From Psoroptes ovis (Eukaryota > Arthropoda > Arachnida > Sarcoptiformes > Psoroptidae), in contig PQWQ01000009.1 of assembly GCA_002943765.1 (NCBI GenBank), forward strand, positions 372,001 through 436,000: DNA of 64,000 nucleotides. The letters run 5' to 3'. This document shows, piece after piece, positions 50,901 through 61,179 of the stretch. The notes beneath the pieces were generated by a model, which searched no databases, was not told the DNA's origin, and saw only the letters and a list, made by a program, of their open reading frames with translations. The translations under genes were made by a program, and so were the position numbers. Position 1 is the stretch's first letter; every line of letters begins with the position of its first letter.

Positions 50901-53900
50901 CCTGGCACGAAGAAGATGATTGAACTGATATCAACAACTTATTATTGGCCTCACATCATCAATGATATCGCAAATTTTGTAAAACATTGTGAAGTTTGCC
51001 AAAAGAATAAGAAAACCAAGATCAAGAAGTTTGCTGTGTTAGAACAGTTACCACCAGCTGAACAACCGTTTGAATTAGTATCAATAGACACGGCACTAGG
51101 GTTCGCAAAATATGGGTCGAAGAAAACGTTGTTGCATATTGTAACCGACCATTGCACCCGATACGTTTGGGTTTTCCCACATAAAAATACATCGAAAGAA
51201 GCCTACAAAGAAGTAATCAATCAAATGGTAAAAATAGGACCAATCAAGCAACTACTATCAGATCGAGCGGCAGCTTTTCTGTCGTCGGATTACAAACAAT
51301 TTTTACGACGTCATGGAATAAAACGACTATTGACCAGTTCACAAAATCCCAAATGTAATGGACTTAATGAAAGAACGAACCAAGAACTTACAAAAAGATT
51401 AATGTGCAAAATCAACGATCCTAATATCAAAAATAAAAATTGGGCGACGTTGATCAAAGACGTGGCGAACGAATTCAATAACACTCCTCATGAGGTTACG
51501 GGATTTGCACCCGCATTTTTGTTGTATGGCACGCTACCTTACGAACAGTTTAGAGAGAGGACAAATATAACCATCGAAGAGGCGAGAAAACTAGCTCATG
51601 AACGCTCCCTCAAGTACCATGAGAAAAATAAAGTTTACTTTGATCTCAAACATCAGACGCCCAACTTCAAAGCAGGGGACAGAGTATTGGTCGAAACTGC
51701 CTGGCATCCTAACAACGGAAAACTAACGCCGGTAATGGAGGGCCCGTACAACATAATCAGGAGACTCTCGGATGTCAGATATGAGATCGATCGACCAAAT
51801 AGACCGGCTGGAAGGAGAACTGAAATAATTAATTCCAATAAGTTAAGATTGTTCCATCCACCGGATGAATTCAGATTGGAGGTGGGGATGTGTGACGACC
51901 GTACGTCGTCGATGAACGATCCCTAGAAATGAGCGCAAAAAGAGAGCACACGTTTTGCAGGGCCTGTTTGGCGATGGAAGAAAAGCGTGGCCTTTTTGGT
52001 GCTCACTCACTCATTGGCTTTTGATTAGACACGTTGTTAAAATTTTGTTTAATTTTGTGACTTTGAAAAAAATAAAATAAAATTAATCATCACATAGATT
52101 TATTCCTAAATATTTTAGAGGTTTTTGATTAATTGATAATTCAATGAAAACATGAATTTCTTGTTTTTCATGTAGAAAATCACGCAATCAAATCATGTTG
52201 GATTTTCCATTATTTCATTAGAATAAATTCTACTTTTTCCGAATTCAATCAATGAAATGCAAAACAAAAAACAAAACCTAAAAACAAACGCCCAAATATA
52301 ATTTGAATTAAGGTTTTTTTAGTCTGATTTTATTTTAATTTCCGAGCATTTTATGTGTTTTTCTTTCATTTATTTCAATTCATTCAAAATATTTTCCTTT
52401 TTGAAATGAAAATTTAAAATTTTTCTTAAATTAAACAATTCAATTCTTAAGGAATTCTTTGAAATAATTTCTGCTCAATTTTTTCATTTGTGCAGTTTTG
52501 TAAAACAATCAGAATTGAAAATCTCTAAATTTCTTCAAATTTTTTTTTTTTTTTGAAATCTGCAAATCGCTCAAGAATTTTCTTATTCACTCTGTTCAAT
52601 TTTCATTCTCTTTTTTCTATGATTTCTCCTTTTGTAAAATCATGAAAAGAAAATGAAAAATCCAATTTCAAATGCCACGATGAAGAGTAATAGTAATAAT
52701 TCTTTGAAATCAAAGAAAATTTCTGATGAAATTAAATAGGAAAAATTTTTCAAAGAAAAAAATTCGCCCAAGAAATTGTATAATCACACAAATATACTAA
52801 AACTAGATCAAAATAGAAATATTTGAAATAAAAAACTTGAAGAAAAATTCAAAGATTGATTAGTTTATATTAAAAAACAAGAATGTTGTTTTTGAGTGAA
52901 TCATTGGATGATGATGATGATGATGTGTTTTCCCTTTGAATTAAAAAATCAAGTAAATTCAAGTAATTTCAATTCAATTCAATCGAGTAAATTGATTACA
53001 AAAAGATTGAAAAATTAAAACGAAGAAATCATTTTCGAATGAAAATTTATTTTTAAGCAAAAATTAAAGCAATTGAATGAATTTGTTTTGCTTATATTTG
53101 ATTTTATGTGAATTTTTGCTTTTTCAAAAATGAAATTGAAAATTGCGATTGAATTTTTAATTGAAATCCCAAAGAAAAAACAGATAGGAATAAATTATTA
53201 TTAATGAATTAATGAATGAATGAATGAATTGTGAATAAATAAATAAATTCAAATCAAATGATTCAAATCAAATGCATAAAACTTTAAATCATTTCATTTC
53301 TTCTTTTTTTCGTTTAAATTTGATTTTATCTCCTGAAAAAAAAATTCATTCAATCAATTCAATGTTTGTAAACATTTTAGTTAATGTATTTTGATTTCCA
53401 TTTTGAATTTGATTCGAAAAAACAAAAATTGTTGACTTCACAATTTCATATCGAATCAAATGGATAAATATCGGAAGAAAATGAATGAATAATTGAAATA
53501 AAATGAAATAATTATTTAGTTTTGGCAAATTTAAATAAAATCTGCCCTAATGCATCGTTGAATTTTCTATAAGAATTATAACTTCAAGTCTTTAATTAAT
53601 TGTAAATTGATACATTTTCAATGAATTAATTCGCTTATTTGTTTGAAAATGCTTTACCGGTTCTGAATGGATTTTAATTTAAATTTTCTTTTTTTTCCCT
53701 CAAAGAAAATAATGCTTTGATGCTATTCAATATCCTCTATTTCTACACAACAAACAATGAAATGTCATTTTGTGTTGTTGTCAATTTCTTAAAATTTTTT
53801 CCAAGGCGAAATTGATCGCTTTTTCAATATGTGTTTTGTTTGTTGTTTTCTAGGGAAAAATTCAAAGAAATTTTTCAATCTTTCCCTTTGTGTTACTGTC

Positions 53901-56721
53901 ATTTTCATTTTCTTTTATGAAAAATTTTCTCATTTATTTTTTACAGGTATCAAATTTTAATACTGTTTTTTACTTTACTTTTTCATTTTTTTTTTCAACA
54001 AAATATCAATTTACACCTAGGTGAACAACAAACAAGCAGTACGATAACCATACGCCTTGAGCGACGTCATCGTGGTATGATTATTGAATGTATCACGGAA
54101 AATCTTCGTATACCGAATTCGGCCATACGTGATCAATGGACTCTTGATGTTCAATGTAAGTCGATTTTCAATTTTATTTTATTTTTTTCAATTCTTTTGA
54201 ATTTCTTGCCATTCTTCCAATCACAAATTGATTAGTGTTTTTCAATATAAATAATGATAATGATAATCGAAAATTTGAAAGGTGTTTGTGCATTATTGTT
54301 AAACATAAACATTAAAAAATAAACCAAACAATATATGTGCCCAAAGTCAGAAAGTGGTTAAAAAGAAAATTGATGATACTACCATAGTGATACACAATAG
54401 CAAAAGTAGATCTTTCCTTGAAAAAAATAAATATCGCTAGAATCGATTTCATTAAAATTAATAGAAAATATTTAAAGAAATTACAAAGAAAATTACAAAT
54501 TTTTTTCACTTGTAAAAAAATGAACAATAGACTCCTGTGTAACAGTGTTGTTTTGGTGTGTTTATGTGTGGGCATACATTATTATTGTGAAAAATAATAA
54601 AGAAACGAGTGCGAAAAAATAATTGATTTTCAATCAAAAATAAGCAGGAAAAATATTGGCCAATAGATAAAGATGTTATTCGAGTTTATTTTTCATTATT
54701 TTTTCGATTATTTTATTCTGATATTTCACAATCAGTGTTCATGTGTGTTTGTGTGTACCAAAGGTTTACTCGGTGCTTCGGTGTTTGTGTGCAATATGTT
54801 GTATTATCAAGCGTTATAACCTTATAATGCTTTGCATTAACACACTATTGAAAGCTCTCGATTGACTTTGATATATGTTTTTTTGTTATTGTTTGCCTTT
54901 GCTCGATTATTTACCGAGATAAATAATGAAAGAAGGAAAAGCAAAAATTTATTTCGACATTTTATTTATTTTTCGGATATTATTATTGATATTATCATTA
55001 TTTTCACCGAAAATAATCAATGATTGCTCTTTGTTTCTTAGCTTTGAAAAAAAATCAATTTTCATTGATATATTTATTCACATTTAATATTTTCCAAAAT
55101 AGTATAACGTATAATCCTTGTTCTGATTTCGCATTTTTTCGAGATATTTTTGGTTGATTTTAATATAAACAATTTTGTTTTTCGCGTTCAACAATATCGT
55201 TGAAACGATACACATATTTGATTGATTCAATTAGATTAGATCGCTGTATTTTTGTTGCCGTATTTTTTCTCGTTTTGTGAAATGATAAATCCTCGCATAT
55301 CCTTGATGAAAGCATGTTGTTTTTCGCTTTCGAAAATTGAAAACATTTTTGAATATTTTTTTTCCTTCGTTTCTTTGAAGAGAATTAGTAGACTTAAAAT
55401 TAGTAGACTTAAAATGTCCATTAAAATTAAATGTAAGCAAGGAACGATATTTCATTTTTCTAAGAAAAAATAAAAGTTCAAGCCAATTTGTTGTTGTTTG
55501 TTCACATTCATTCCAATGTAATTCAAAAAATTACATTGGAATAATAACTATCATTGTCTTCAACAAGATTCAAACAAACAACCATACAAATAACAAAAAT
55601 TGTTTGAAATTAAAATTGATTCCGCTCAATGTTTGTACTGATATTTCATATAATAATAACAATAATGATTATGTTGTTGTTGTTATTAAACATTATCGTA
55701 TGTTTTATTTGTTTGTTTTGAATCCAATTGATTTTTAAGAATTTTAATCAAATACAAACCAAGTATAATTGAAAATCGTTTTTCCCTTTCCAATTTTCAA
55801 TTTGACTTCGATTTCAATTTCATTGAATTTCAATGAAATTCTGTAAATGTTTGCCCCCACATTGAATAATGAAAGAAAAAATCCGAAAAATTTAAATAAT
55901 CAAATCATTTCCAATACAAAAAAACAAATTGAAATTGAAATTTAAATTTTTTCAAAGAAAACAAGCATACAAACAAAACAAAACAAAACAAAAAATCAAA
56001 TATTTCACATTAAATCATCCATAAAACAATCAAATCAATTCAATTGTCAAATCAAAAAAAAATTCCAAATCCGAATAGATTTCTAAGACGATTGACAAAA
56101 CTAAACGATTGTTTTCATCATCATCATCATATCTAATATAATATAATCGTTTGACATTTTTAAAATTGAAAAATTTCCCGGTTCTTTCATTCTCATCTTT
56201 CTGCCATTCGTCATCATGTACTTAGCTCAAATACATGGAAAATATTGTACTTGAAAGTCATTTGCTTTCGTTCAATTGTGTTGGTGTGTGTTTGTGTCAT
56301 GTAATGCTGGTTGAAATATGTTTGATTTCTTTTCGAAAGACAAAAAAAAATTCAAATCCGACATAATTGTCGTTTGATCAATTAATTTATCATTAAAATT
56401 TGATGTAACAATACAAATACACGACTTTGAATACAAAAATTTCACCAAAACTTAATGATTATCCTTTCAAATAAGTCATGTTCGGAATTTTTGACAACTG
56501 AAAGGTGGTTTCGACTAGCATAATTTGTCGTATGGAAAATGAATTTGATTTCATTCAAAATACAACCCGTAAAATTACCGAGAATTTCCATGAGTAGCAA
56601 ATCCCACACATGGAAAATCTTTATGGAAATCTTTAAGATCTTCTTTTGTTTCATCGGTTTCATTTATTTCTACGAAAATTCTTCTTTTCATATATTTGAT
56701 CTTTATGATAATTATCATATT

Positions 56722-56753
<32 letters not shown>

Positions 56754-58029
56754 TATCATTTACGATGATGATGATGATGATGATGATATCATCATTATTC
56801 ATATTTAAAATATTTGAAAATTCATACCGAAATTCATTCAAAATGGCTTACACATACCATATTGAATTCTTAATATTTGGCGGAAGAAAAAATTTCGAAA
56901 AATGAATGAACTTTTGATCTGCCAACTGAGAGAAAATGACAAAGAATCAATGAATTTGTATGATGATGATGATGATGCATGGGGAATAGTATTTTGTATT
57001 TTATAATTATTTCGATGATTATTTGAGCCATTAATGATATTTGTAGTAATTTGCACAAAATCTAAAAATGAAAAATAATCATATTAAAATCATTGATGAT
57101 CATTTTAACTCGAAAATTCATTCATTCATCATTTGAAACAATGAAATTTTTATTTTTTTCCTTCCATTTCTTTGGTTCAAGAAATTCTTAGGGAAATGCA
57201 ACAATGAAAGATTTTGAAACAAATTCTGAAAATATTCAATTCTGAATATCTGAATATATTTGAATATTTGTATGGAATCAAATGTTGAAATTAATTTAGC
57301 GGAAAATTTTTTTTTTTCATTTTCATTTTTCAATTCAATTTTTCTTATTGTTTCTCGTATTGTTTTCATTTGATCAAATTCAAATTTCATTTTTTTTCCA
57401 TTTTTGTTCCGTTTATTTTGTTTGTTTATTCGTGCTTGGATACTTGATATTATTCGTATAATTTCCAATATTTCGTATATTTTTGAAATCATACAAAATA
57501 TATTCTTGCCCAAATATTATTCTGAAACATCACAACGTAATGTAATCTTGACTTCAGTGTTGTTTTCCCTGAAGCACGTCGTTTGATAGATTCAATTCTG
57601 GTTGAAGAAAACGCTGTCATCGACGAAGCGATGCGTCGAAATTTGATTTTACAAAATTAGCGCATATGTATGTGCCTCTGCATGTTTGAGTGTCAAGTGT
57701 ATTTTGAATATTGATTGCCCATGATAACATGATTGTTTCATTGAGAGGAATTCATTATGATTATTGTTATTTTTGGTACTTTATTTGCATTAAAATATTT
57801 TGTATTAATAAAATAATTTTCAATAATAATTAATTTACGTTTTTTCTATTTTTTTCCTCATAAATAGATCCACCACAAATGGAATTAAAATTAGGTGCTC
57901 CATCATTATCATTAGATTCAATACAAGAAGGTATCGATATTTATTTTGATTGCCATATCGATTCAAATCCATCGCCGACAACACCAATTACATGGTTATT
58001 CAATGGTGAAATACTTCAACCGGAACCCG
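29988..58029 (+). CDS. Sidestep-like immunoglobulin-domain cell-surface protein (exons 2-11, 3' end outside window)
   Basis: Exons 29988-30100, 30256-30289, 36175-36222, 36289-36432, 36498-36608, 36707-36784, 40722-40862, 43607-43756, 54021-54155 and 57868-58029 all have GT-AG borders. All junctions are phase 1 except the first (phase 0), and the frame stays open throughout. Four Ig domains follow. Ig1 has its cysteines in QLPCDI and GDYRCRV, with VLVLWYKDDE, LAPILTLDGRK and GRAYFNVHGRPAHLSI, the layout of the Drosophila Sidestep family. Ig2 has LTLTC and ILMCQ, with LIWWRD. Ig3 has LFECN and IIECI. Ig4 is open at IYFDCHIDSNP. Family knowledge: Side proteins are membrane ligands for Beat receptors in axon guidance and synaptic matching. 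Later Ig/FnIII, transmembrane and tail exons must lie beyond 64000. An LTR retrotransposon sits in intron 9. Confidence 0.85.
30290..36174. other. Intron 3 of the Sidestep-like gene
   Basis: AT-rich intron sequence with ATTC, GAT and AAC microsatellites and T/A runs. A slightly GC-richer patch near 34020-34095 was examined as a tRNA or exon and not accepted. No gene is supported on either strand. Confidence 0.5.
36785..40721. other. Intron 7 of the Sidestep-like gene
   Basis: AT-rich intron with short repeats (TTATTA, ATC, AAC, and AATGA runs near 40115-40137). Several open frames of 60-115 codons are low-complexity and lack domains. No gene is supported. Confidence 0.5.
40863..43606. other. 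Intron 8 of the Sidestep-like gene
   Basis: AT-rich intron with A/T runs and no supported gene, RNA or mobile element. Confidence 0.5.
43757..47436. other. Intron 9 of the Sidestep-like gene, part 5' of the retrotransposon
   Basis: AT-rich sequence with CA, GAT and ATC microsatellites. Just before the retrotransposon a weak inverted pair (AACCCCTAAAAA near 47334 and TTTTTTTAGGGTT near 47390-47402) is visible and may be a tiny hairpin. No gene is supported. Confidence 0.45.
47433..47436. repeat. Target site duplication, left copy (TAGA)
   Basis: TAGA directly abuts the 5' LTR and is repeated directly after the 3' LTR (52095-52098). Four-base duplications fit Ty3/Gypsy-type integration. Confidence 0.85.
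47437..47640 (+). repeat. 5' LTR
   Basis: A 204-bp terminal repeat starting TGTG and ending CACA. It contains the inverted pair GACGAC/GTCGTC near its start, a TCACTCACTC stretch that could serve as an initiator, and AATAAA-type polyadenylation motifs near the 3' end. It looks identical to the 3' LTR. Confidence 0.95.
47653..48816 (+). CDS. gag: Retrotransposon Gag with DUF1759-like region and three zinc-knuckle-like motifs
   Basis: A frame of 387 residues starting only 12 bases after the 5' LTR. Residues about 95-205 (from LPKFNG through YNDFIRELQLFF and SSEERFFTLKSCLEGTP to LNDNYRDPYRIEDE) have the layout of the DUF1759 Gag region typical of BEL/Pao elements. Three Cys/His motifs follow (about 281-350): CAFCNGDHRTIFC, CFVCLRPGHKTTQC and CSSCKQRHSLAIC, again a BEL/Pao-like triplet. 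Gag builds the virus-like particle and binds element RNA. The frame overlaps pol, and a GGGAAAC slippery site lies seven codons before its stop. The start is the first ATG after the LTR. Confidence 0.9.
   Translation: MSDNNEEHIKKRGIVRTKIFKLNNKLLTNRLTNNEETKEMVNKIIDELLELDDLLVEHDATNDSNGDNASKYAPMIAKLTEFFNPRTTSYPDLIQFKKRELPKFNGCTMDYNDFIRELQLFFQKYSQMSSEERFFTLKSCLEGTPLQLIRGLEPNEHGLNEAFKILNDNYRDPYRIEDEIRNTIANLPKFDDKNPKLAQEIYFKMKEMYLLAKQNNLPPSFIDNWLRKEFVRHWFGDFARLMAIKDCKELLETFKDGVDGLFLLYPNQYNVNQTTLPQRIRDTCAFCNGDHRTIFCNSNIDKNQRKALATAKRLCFVCLRPGHKTTQCRTRYTCSSCKQRHSLAICTNQQPPSVHQITQQPAMLNINQQQPAVQVNTSGNEYSDLVN
48786..48792 (+). promoter_or_regulatory. -1 ribosomal frameshift slippery heptamer (G GGA AAC)
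   Basis: In the gag frame the codons read TCG GGA AAC, which gives X XXY YYZ with X=G, Y=A and Z=C. This is a known retroviral -1 slip sequence. Slipping here moves exactly into the pol frame, so that residue 380 of Gag is followed by RVQRPSELIYF of Pol. A downstream stimulatory structure was not identified by eye. Confidence 0.8.
48792..51926 (+). CDS. pol: Retrotransposon Pol (protease, reverse transcriptase, RNase H, integrase), Ty3/Gypsy type
   Basis: The open frame in -1 relative to gag adds 1044 residues after the slip, giving a Gag-Pol of about 1424. The same frame also holds an upstream ATG at 48687 that is probably not used. Domains in order: aspartic protease (FLDTGAEITC, 48861-48890); reverse transcriptase (MCVDYRKLND, LDISSGYWHIPM, MPFGLKNAPATFQ, catalytic YFDD at 49923-49934); RNase H (YCDAS, ITELECLAIVEAL, YSDHSALQ, ADALSRA); integrase with an HHCC zinc module (HTRFGH to HCEVC), a core with Asp in VSIDTALGF, Asp in LLSDRAAAF and Glu in GLNERTNQE (D-35-E), and a C-terminal GPY/F-like segment (MEGPYNIIRRL). 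All catalytic motifs are intact. The stop lies inside the 3' LTR. Confidence 0.93.
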   Translation, partial: RVQRPSELIYFKCAINNRIVKAFLDTGAEITCISNDLLNKLKLQILDNSIITVRQLDNTTTSLGRVRINLTIGKIHQLVEAHVIRNLNTDLLLGLDTSQLFRLNLNLSNNLLTQDGIPINTAPNQFHQNVNFHRTNSAKIQRRQNNVTYQQTNNVNVQKKHKIVNSLNSQNNNIKVQISETLNEQQRKLLMKLIDKHSKVFSQSKNDVGCIEFEQHQIHLKSNIPIYIRPYRTSPKERAFIDQTIKELLDNGFIRPSTSPYSFPITLAEKKGEGKTRMCVDYRKLNDITETDHQPIPRIDDILDKMCNQRYFTKLDISSGYWHIPMAPQDMPKTAFSTHNGHYEWTKMPFGLKNAPATFQRVIRQIIMKYDLKNVENYFDDVIIFNKTFEEHLENIDKVLNAFEKENAKLKPSKCEFAQTKIDYLGHQISYNTVRPNKDNVSAIIQFPTPKDAKEVQRFLGMENVYHKYIPNHAMLRKPLTELLKKDQPFIWSNECEHAFKKLKELLSSSPILAIFNPTQPCILYCDASQLGIGAVLKQKQSNGDELPISYFSRKLFKHEENYPITELECLAIVEALKKWHCYIHGQTTTIYSDHSALQYIKTCKHLNGRLFRWSLRLSMYDLVIKYKDGKGNYEADALSRAPQVNLIQKQRLIEEQDRMDDKNKYQLIDGLRMREGRGMSKIVVPANLRREILSEAHTRFGHPGTKKMIELISTTYYWPHIINDIANFVKHCEVCQKNKKTKIKKFAVLEQLPPAEQPFELVSIDTALGFAKYGSKKTLLHIVTDHCTRYVWVFPHKNTSKEAYKEVINQMVKIGPIKQLLSDRAAAFLSSDYKQFLRRHGIKRLLTSSQNPKCNGLNERTNQELTKRLMCKINDPNIKNKNWATLIKDVANEFNNTPHEVTGFAPAFLLYGTLPYEQFRERTNITIEEARKLAHERSLKYHEKNKVYFDLKHQTPNFKAGDRVLVETAWHPNNGKLTPVMEGPYNIIRRLSDVRYEIDRPNRPAGRRTEIINSNKLRLFHPPDEFRLEVGMCDDRTSSMNDP
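51877..51890 (+). other. Polypurine tract
   Basis: TGGAGGTGGGGATG directly precedes the 3' LTR. It is the expected place and composition for the primer of plus-strand DNA synthesis, although it overlaps the pol coding frame. Confidence 0.65.
51891..52094 (+). repeat. 3' LTR
   Basis: A 204-bp copy that looks identical to the 5' LTR. The pol frame runs about 12 codons into it and stops at 51924-51926. Confidence 0.95.
52095..52098. repeat. Target site duplication, right copy (TAGA)
   Basis: TAGA immediately follows the 3' LTR and matches the left copy at 47433-47436. Confidence 0.85.
52099..54020. other. Intron 9 of the Sidestep-like gene, part 3' of the retrotransposon
   Basis: AT-rich sequence with a GAT array (about 52909-52925) and AATG tetramers (about 53206-53229). 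No gene is supported. Confidence 0.5.
55384..55413. repeat. 15-bp direct tandem duplication
   Basis: ATTAGTAGACTTAAA occurs twice in a row without a mismatch. Confidence 0.85.
55510..55542. repeat. Perfect 14-bp hairpin
   Basis: The arms ATTCCAATGTAATT (55510-55523) and AATTACATTGGAAT (55529-55542) are exact reverse complements with a 5-base loop CAAAA. It lies about 100 bases after the 15-bp tandem duplication. Confidence 0.85.
56723..56788. repeat. Adjacent AAT and GAT triplet arrays
   Basis: About ten AAT units (56723-56752) are followed within about 15 bases by eight GAT units (56766-56788). Confidence 0.85.
57530..57658 (+). other. GC-richer coding-like island ending in a stop codon
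   Basis: Within intron 10 a short block departs from the AT-rich background. On the plus strand, after an AG at 57557-57558, it reads in mixed composition with few low-complexity residues, including PEARRLIDSILVEENAVIDE, and ends at TAG. The minus strand is also open over the same bases. In the phase required by exon 10, however, the plus strand meets a stop after about ten codons, so it does not fit as a simple alternative exon. The source is unknown; a processed-gene or transposon fragment is possible. Confidence 0.3.
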
Positions 58030-61000
58030 GTAGGTTGAATTTTCTTTTGATTTTTCATTTCTTTGAAATTTCATTTTACGATCATTTTGACAAAAAAAAA
58101 ACTTTTTCAAATGAAAAATTTAAAAGTTTCGTTTCACTTTAAATTCTCATTCATCTTAACCGATGATGATGATGATGATAATAACTCTAATAATAATAAT
58201 AATGTTAATGATAACCGTTCATATATATGTTATCGTTTCAAATGATATTTTTCAAAATGTCTTTAATTGTTGATAGTTTAATGATGATAAGACATAGAAA
58301 AATATTTAGTTCCATTTCTTATCATTATTCACTTCTTTTACTATTTTCAACATTCTGATATAATTAACACTATTAGATTCGGTTCAATAGACCTTAATAC
58401 TCAATGTGTGTGTTTACTGTGTTTTGTTGTTTGTACATTTTTTTTTCACTCTCAACAATCTTTAAATTTATTTTTCTTATATTTTTCTTATTCTCGTCAA
58501 ATGGCCGTTTAAGTTTTTATTTTTTCGCTCATTCGTTTGTTTGATGATGTTAGTTTGCACAGATTTATCTATATCCCTCTCTCGCTCGCTCTTGATTATT
58601 TCTCGTTGTTGTGTTCATACATTTTCAAATGGATTTTTCTCGTTGATTCTGTTTCTGTTTATTATAATAATAATAATAATATGATTCTATGGTCATTACA
58701 TTTCCATTATCATTTTGTCATTTTCTTTAGAAATAAAAAGAAAAAAAAAATGTTGAAAACAGAATAAAATTGTTATAATAATAATAGTAATAGTAATAAT
58801 AATGACAATAACAATAATTAACTTTAAATGGAAATTTTCTATTCTTTTATTTCCACGAATAAGATTTCTAAAAAAATTTCTTAAGGTTTCTATATAAATA
58901 ATATTTGAAAAACTTGAGATGTTTTCATCCAAGAAATCTTGAGAGATTTCAGCCCAATTTCTTGAAATTTTTGAAAATTTTACCGGAATTTCGATTTTTA
59001 GAATGCTAGAATCTAACAGAATTGAAATCATTCTTCTTATCGAATGAATGAATACATAAGAATAATACTGAGTCAAAAACTCTTACGTAAATTGAACATA
59101 TCAATATAATGCATCAATCAATCAATATATCCCAATGGAAATCAATTAATGAAAGTATATTCCATTCATTTTCTTTCAATTCTCTTATACTTTCTCATTT
59201 TCCGATGATGTATCACATTTCCAATCATTTCTTTCTTTTCGAGATGTTTGAGATGAAGCAAAAACAATCATTATTATTATTATTATTGAATTGAATGTAT
59301 AGTCTTTAATTGTAAGTCTTATTATTATTATCACTATTAATCTTTTATCACCTTATAAGATGCTTTTTCTATGAATGAATTGAATATAATTTCATTGTTT
59401 ATTCTTAAATAAACAAATAAATAAATTGAAAAACTTATCAATTTAAAGTGAAAAATTGTAATTATGATAAATGAATGAATAAATAAATAAATAAATATCA
59501 ATTTCAATAGTTTTATTTGTGTTCATTAAGATTACACATTCTTACATGTATTGTTCTTATGTATATTGTTCTTACTAATTCCTATTGTGTTATAAGGCAA
59601 ACAAACAAACAAACAAACACTGATATTATCATTATTATTAGTATGAGGTTATTATTATCATTAGGTTTTATTTGGTCTAGTGCTGAATCGACAAACATTG
59701 AATATCATTCATATTTTTACTTTCTGATCTTCGAAAACTAAAAATTCGTGTACAATGATCATCAATATATTGATTATTAGTTTGTTTGTGTGTGTGTCTT
59801 TGTACGAATCCAATGTAATCAAATGTTAAATAATAATAATGATGATGCATTGAATTCACTTGAATTGAATGCATTTGGATACATAATACAATTGTTGTTA
59901 TTATTATTATCATTCAATGAATATTATTATTCGAATATGATTACCAAAGAATTCATATTCAAAATTCAATGAAATTCCTCTGAATTTCATGAAATTCACA
60001 GAATTTCCATATTTTTACCCTTGTTTTTTTTTTATTTTTATCAACATTTTGATGGACAACAAAATGAACAATCGAAATGTTGGAGTTCATCATCATCATT
60101 TTTTTTCGAATAAAAAGCTTCAAATGAAAGCAAATAAATAAATAAAAATGTTTGATTATTAATTTATAAGCTTTGAAGAATTTCATTTTTCATATATCTT
60201 TGAAAAATAAATAAAATAAAATGAAATGAAATGAAATTTTTTCAAAAAGAAAATCCGATTTATTTCATTTCATTTTTCATAGTCACTCACTCACTTATTC
60301 ATTCCCTGTTAAAATTTCTAAAAGAATCAAAATAGAAAAAAAATTCTCGCCATTTCTTTTTTTATGAAATTCTTCTTTCTCTTCCTTTCCATCTCTCTGT
60401 CGATCCAATTGAATCCAATTCTCTAAAAGCAATAGGGTACAAACGAAAAATGCATCCAAAGTACATCCGAATTTGTCCCCATCATCTCCCTCGACTTTTA
60501 GGAATTCTTCTATTTATTTTATTTTATTCATTGATTTGATGCTGGTGTTGCGTGTGTTGCAAGTGTGAGTTTGGGCTGTTGCCTCGGCCTACCGAAAAAT
60601 TCTGTGACCGATTATCGTCAGTGTTTTTGAAGATATTTTGAAAGAATTTAAAAATTCCATGATTTTTCAGTGATCATTGATTTCCAATGCATTTTTCAAT
60701 TGATTTACTCGATGACTTGATGTTTGCTGTTATGAATATCAATTTCATATTACTGACTAAAAAAAAACGAAAAATTTTCGGAAACAATTATCTCGTATTA
60801 ATTATTTACTATTCATTGTTTATTATTGATATATTTGAATTCATCCAAGAATGTATGAATAAATCATTCCATTTTTCGGAAAATAATTTTTCAATATGAA
60901 ATATGATATTGTAATTTAGTAAAATTTTTTTCGTTTTCGATCAATTTGATCGAATATAAATTAATATTTTTTATTTTTTGGTAAAAATTCCATTGAAACT

Positions 61001-61179
61001 TCGATACTCGAATACATTTTGTGATAATAATCGATTGATATTTCATTAATTTCTTTCAATAATTTGTTCGAAATATATTGTCAATATTTCATTGATGCAA
61101 ATATTCATTGTCAAATGTTTATTTTCTCTTTGTTTTGGTTTTTAGTATTCATATATCATAAATATTATTGTCTCTATTG

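Larger units (their letters stand above)
47437..52094 (+). mobile_element. Complete LTR retrotransposon, Ty3/Gypsy-type pol with BEL/Pao-like gag
   Basis: A 4658-bp element in the same orientation as its host gene, lying in intron 9 of the Sidestep-like gene. It is bounded by two 204-bp LTRs (TGTGACGACC...CATCACA) that look identical base for base, and by a TAGA target duplication (47433-47436 and 52095-52098). Inside are a gag frame and a pol frame (protease, reverse transcriptase, RNase H, integrase with GPY/F-like end) connected by a -1 slippery site. A purine-rich tract precedes the 3' LTR. No env-like frame is present. Intact frames and identical LTRs indicate a very recent insertion, possibly of a still active element. 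Confidence 0.95.
54156..57867. other. Intron 10 of the Sidestep-like gene
   Basis: AT-rich sequence containing a 15-bp tandem duplication (55384-55413), a perfect 14-bp hairpin (55510-55542), AAT and GAT arrays (56723-56752 and 56766-56788) and a GC-richer coding-like island (57530-57658) listed separately. Confidence 0.5.

Noticed and set aside
57118..57513. 131-codon minus-strand Lys/Ile/Asn-rich open frame
   Set aside because: It is low complexity from A-rich DNA, with no domain.
58696..59076. 126-codon minus-strand open frame
   Set aside because: It includes AAT microsatellite translation and T runs, with no domain or conserved motif visible.
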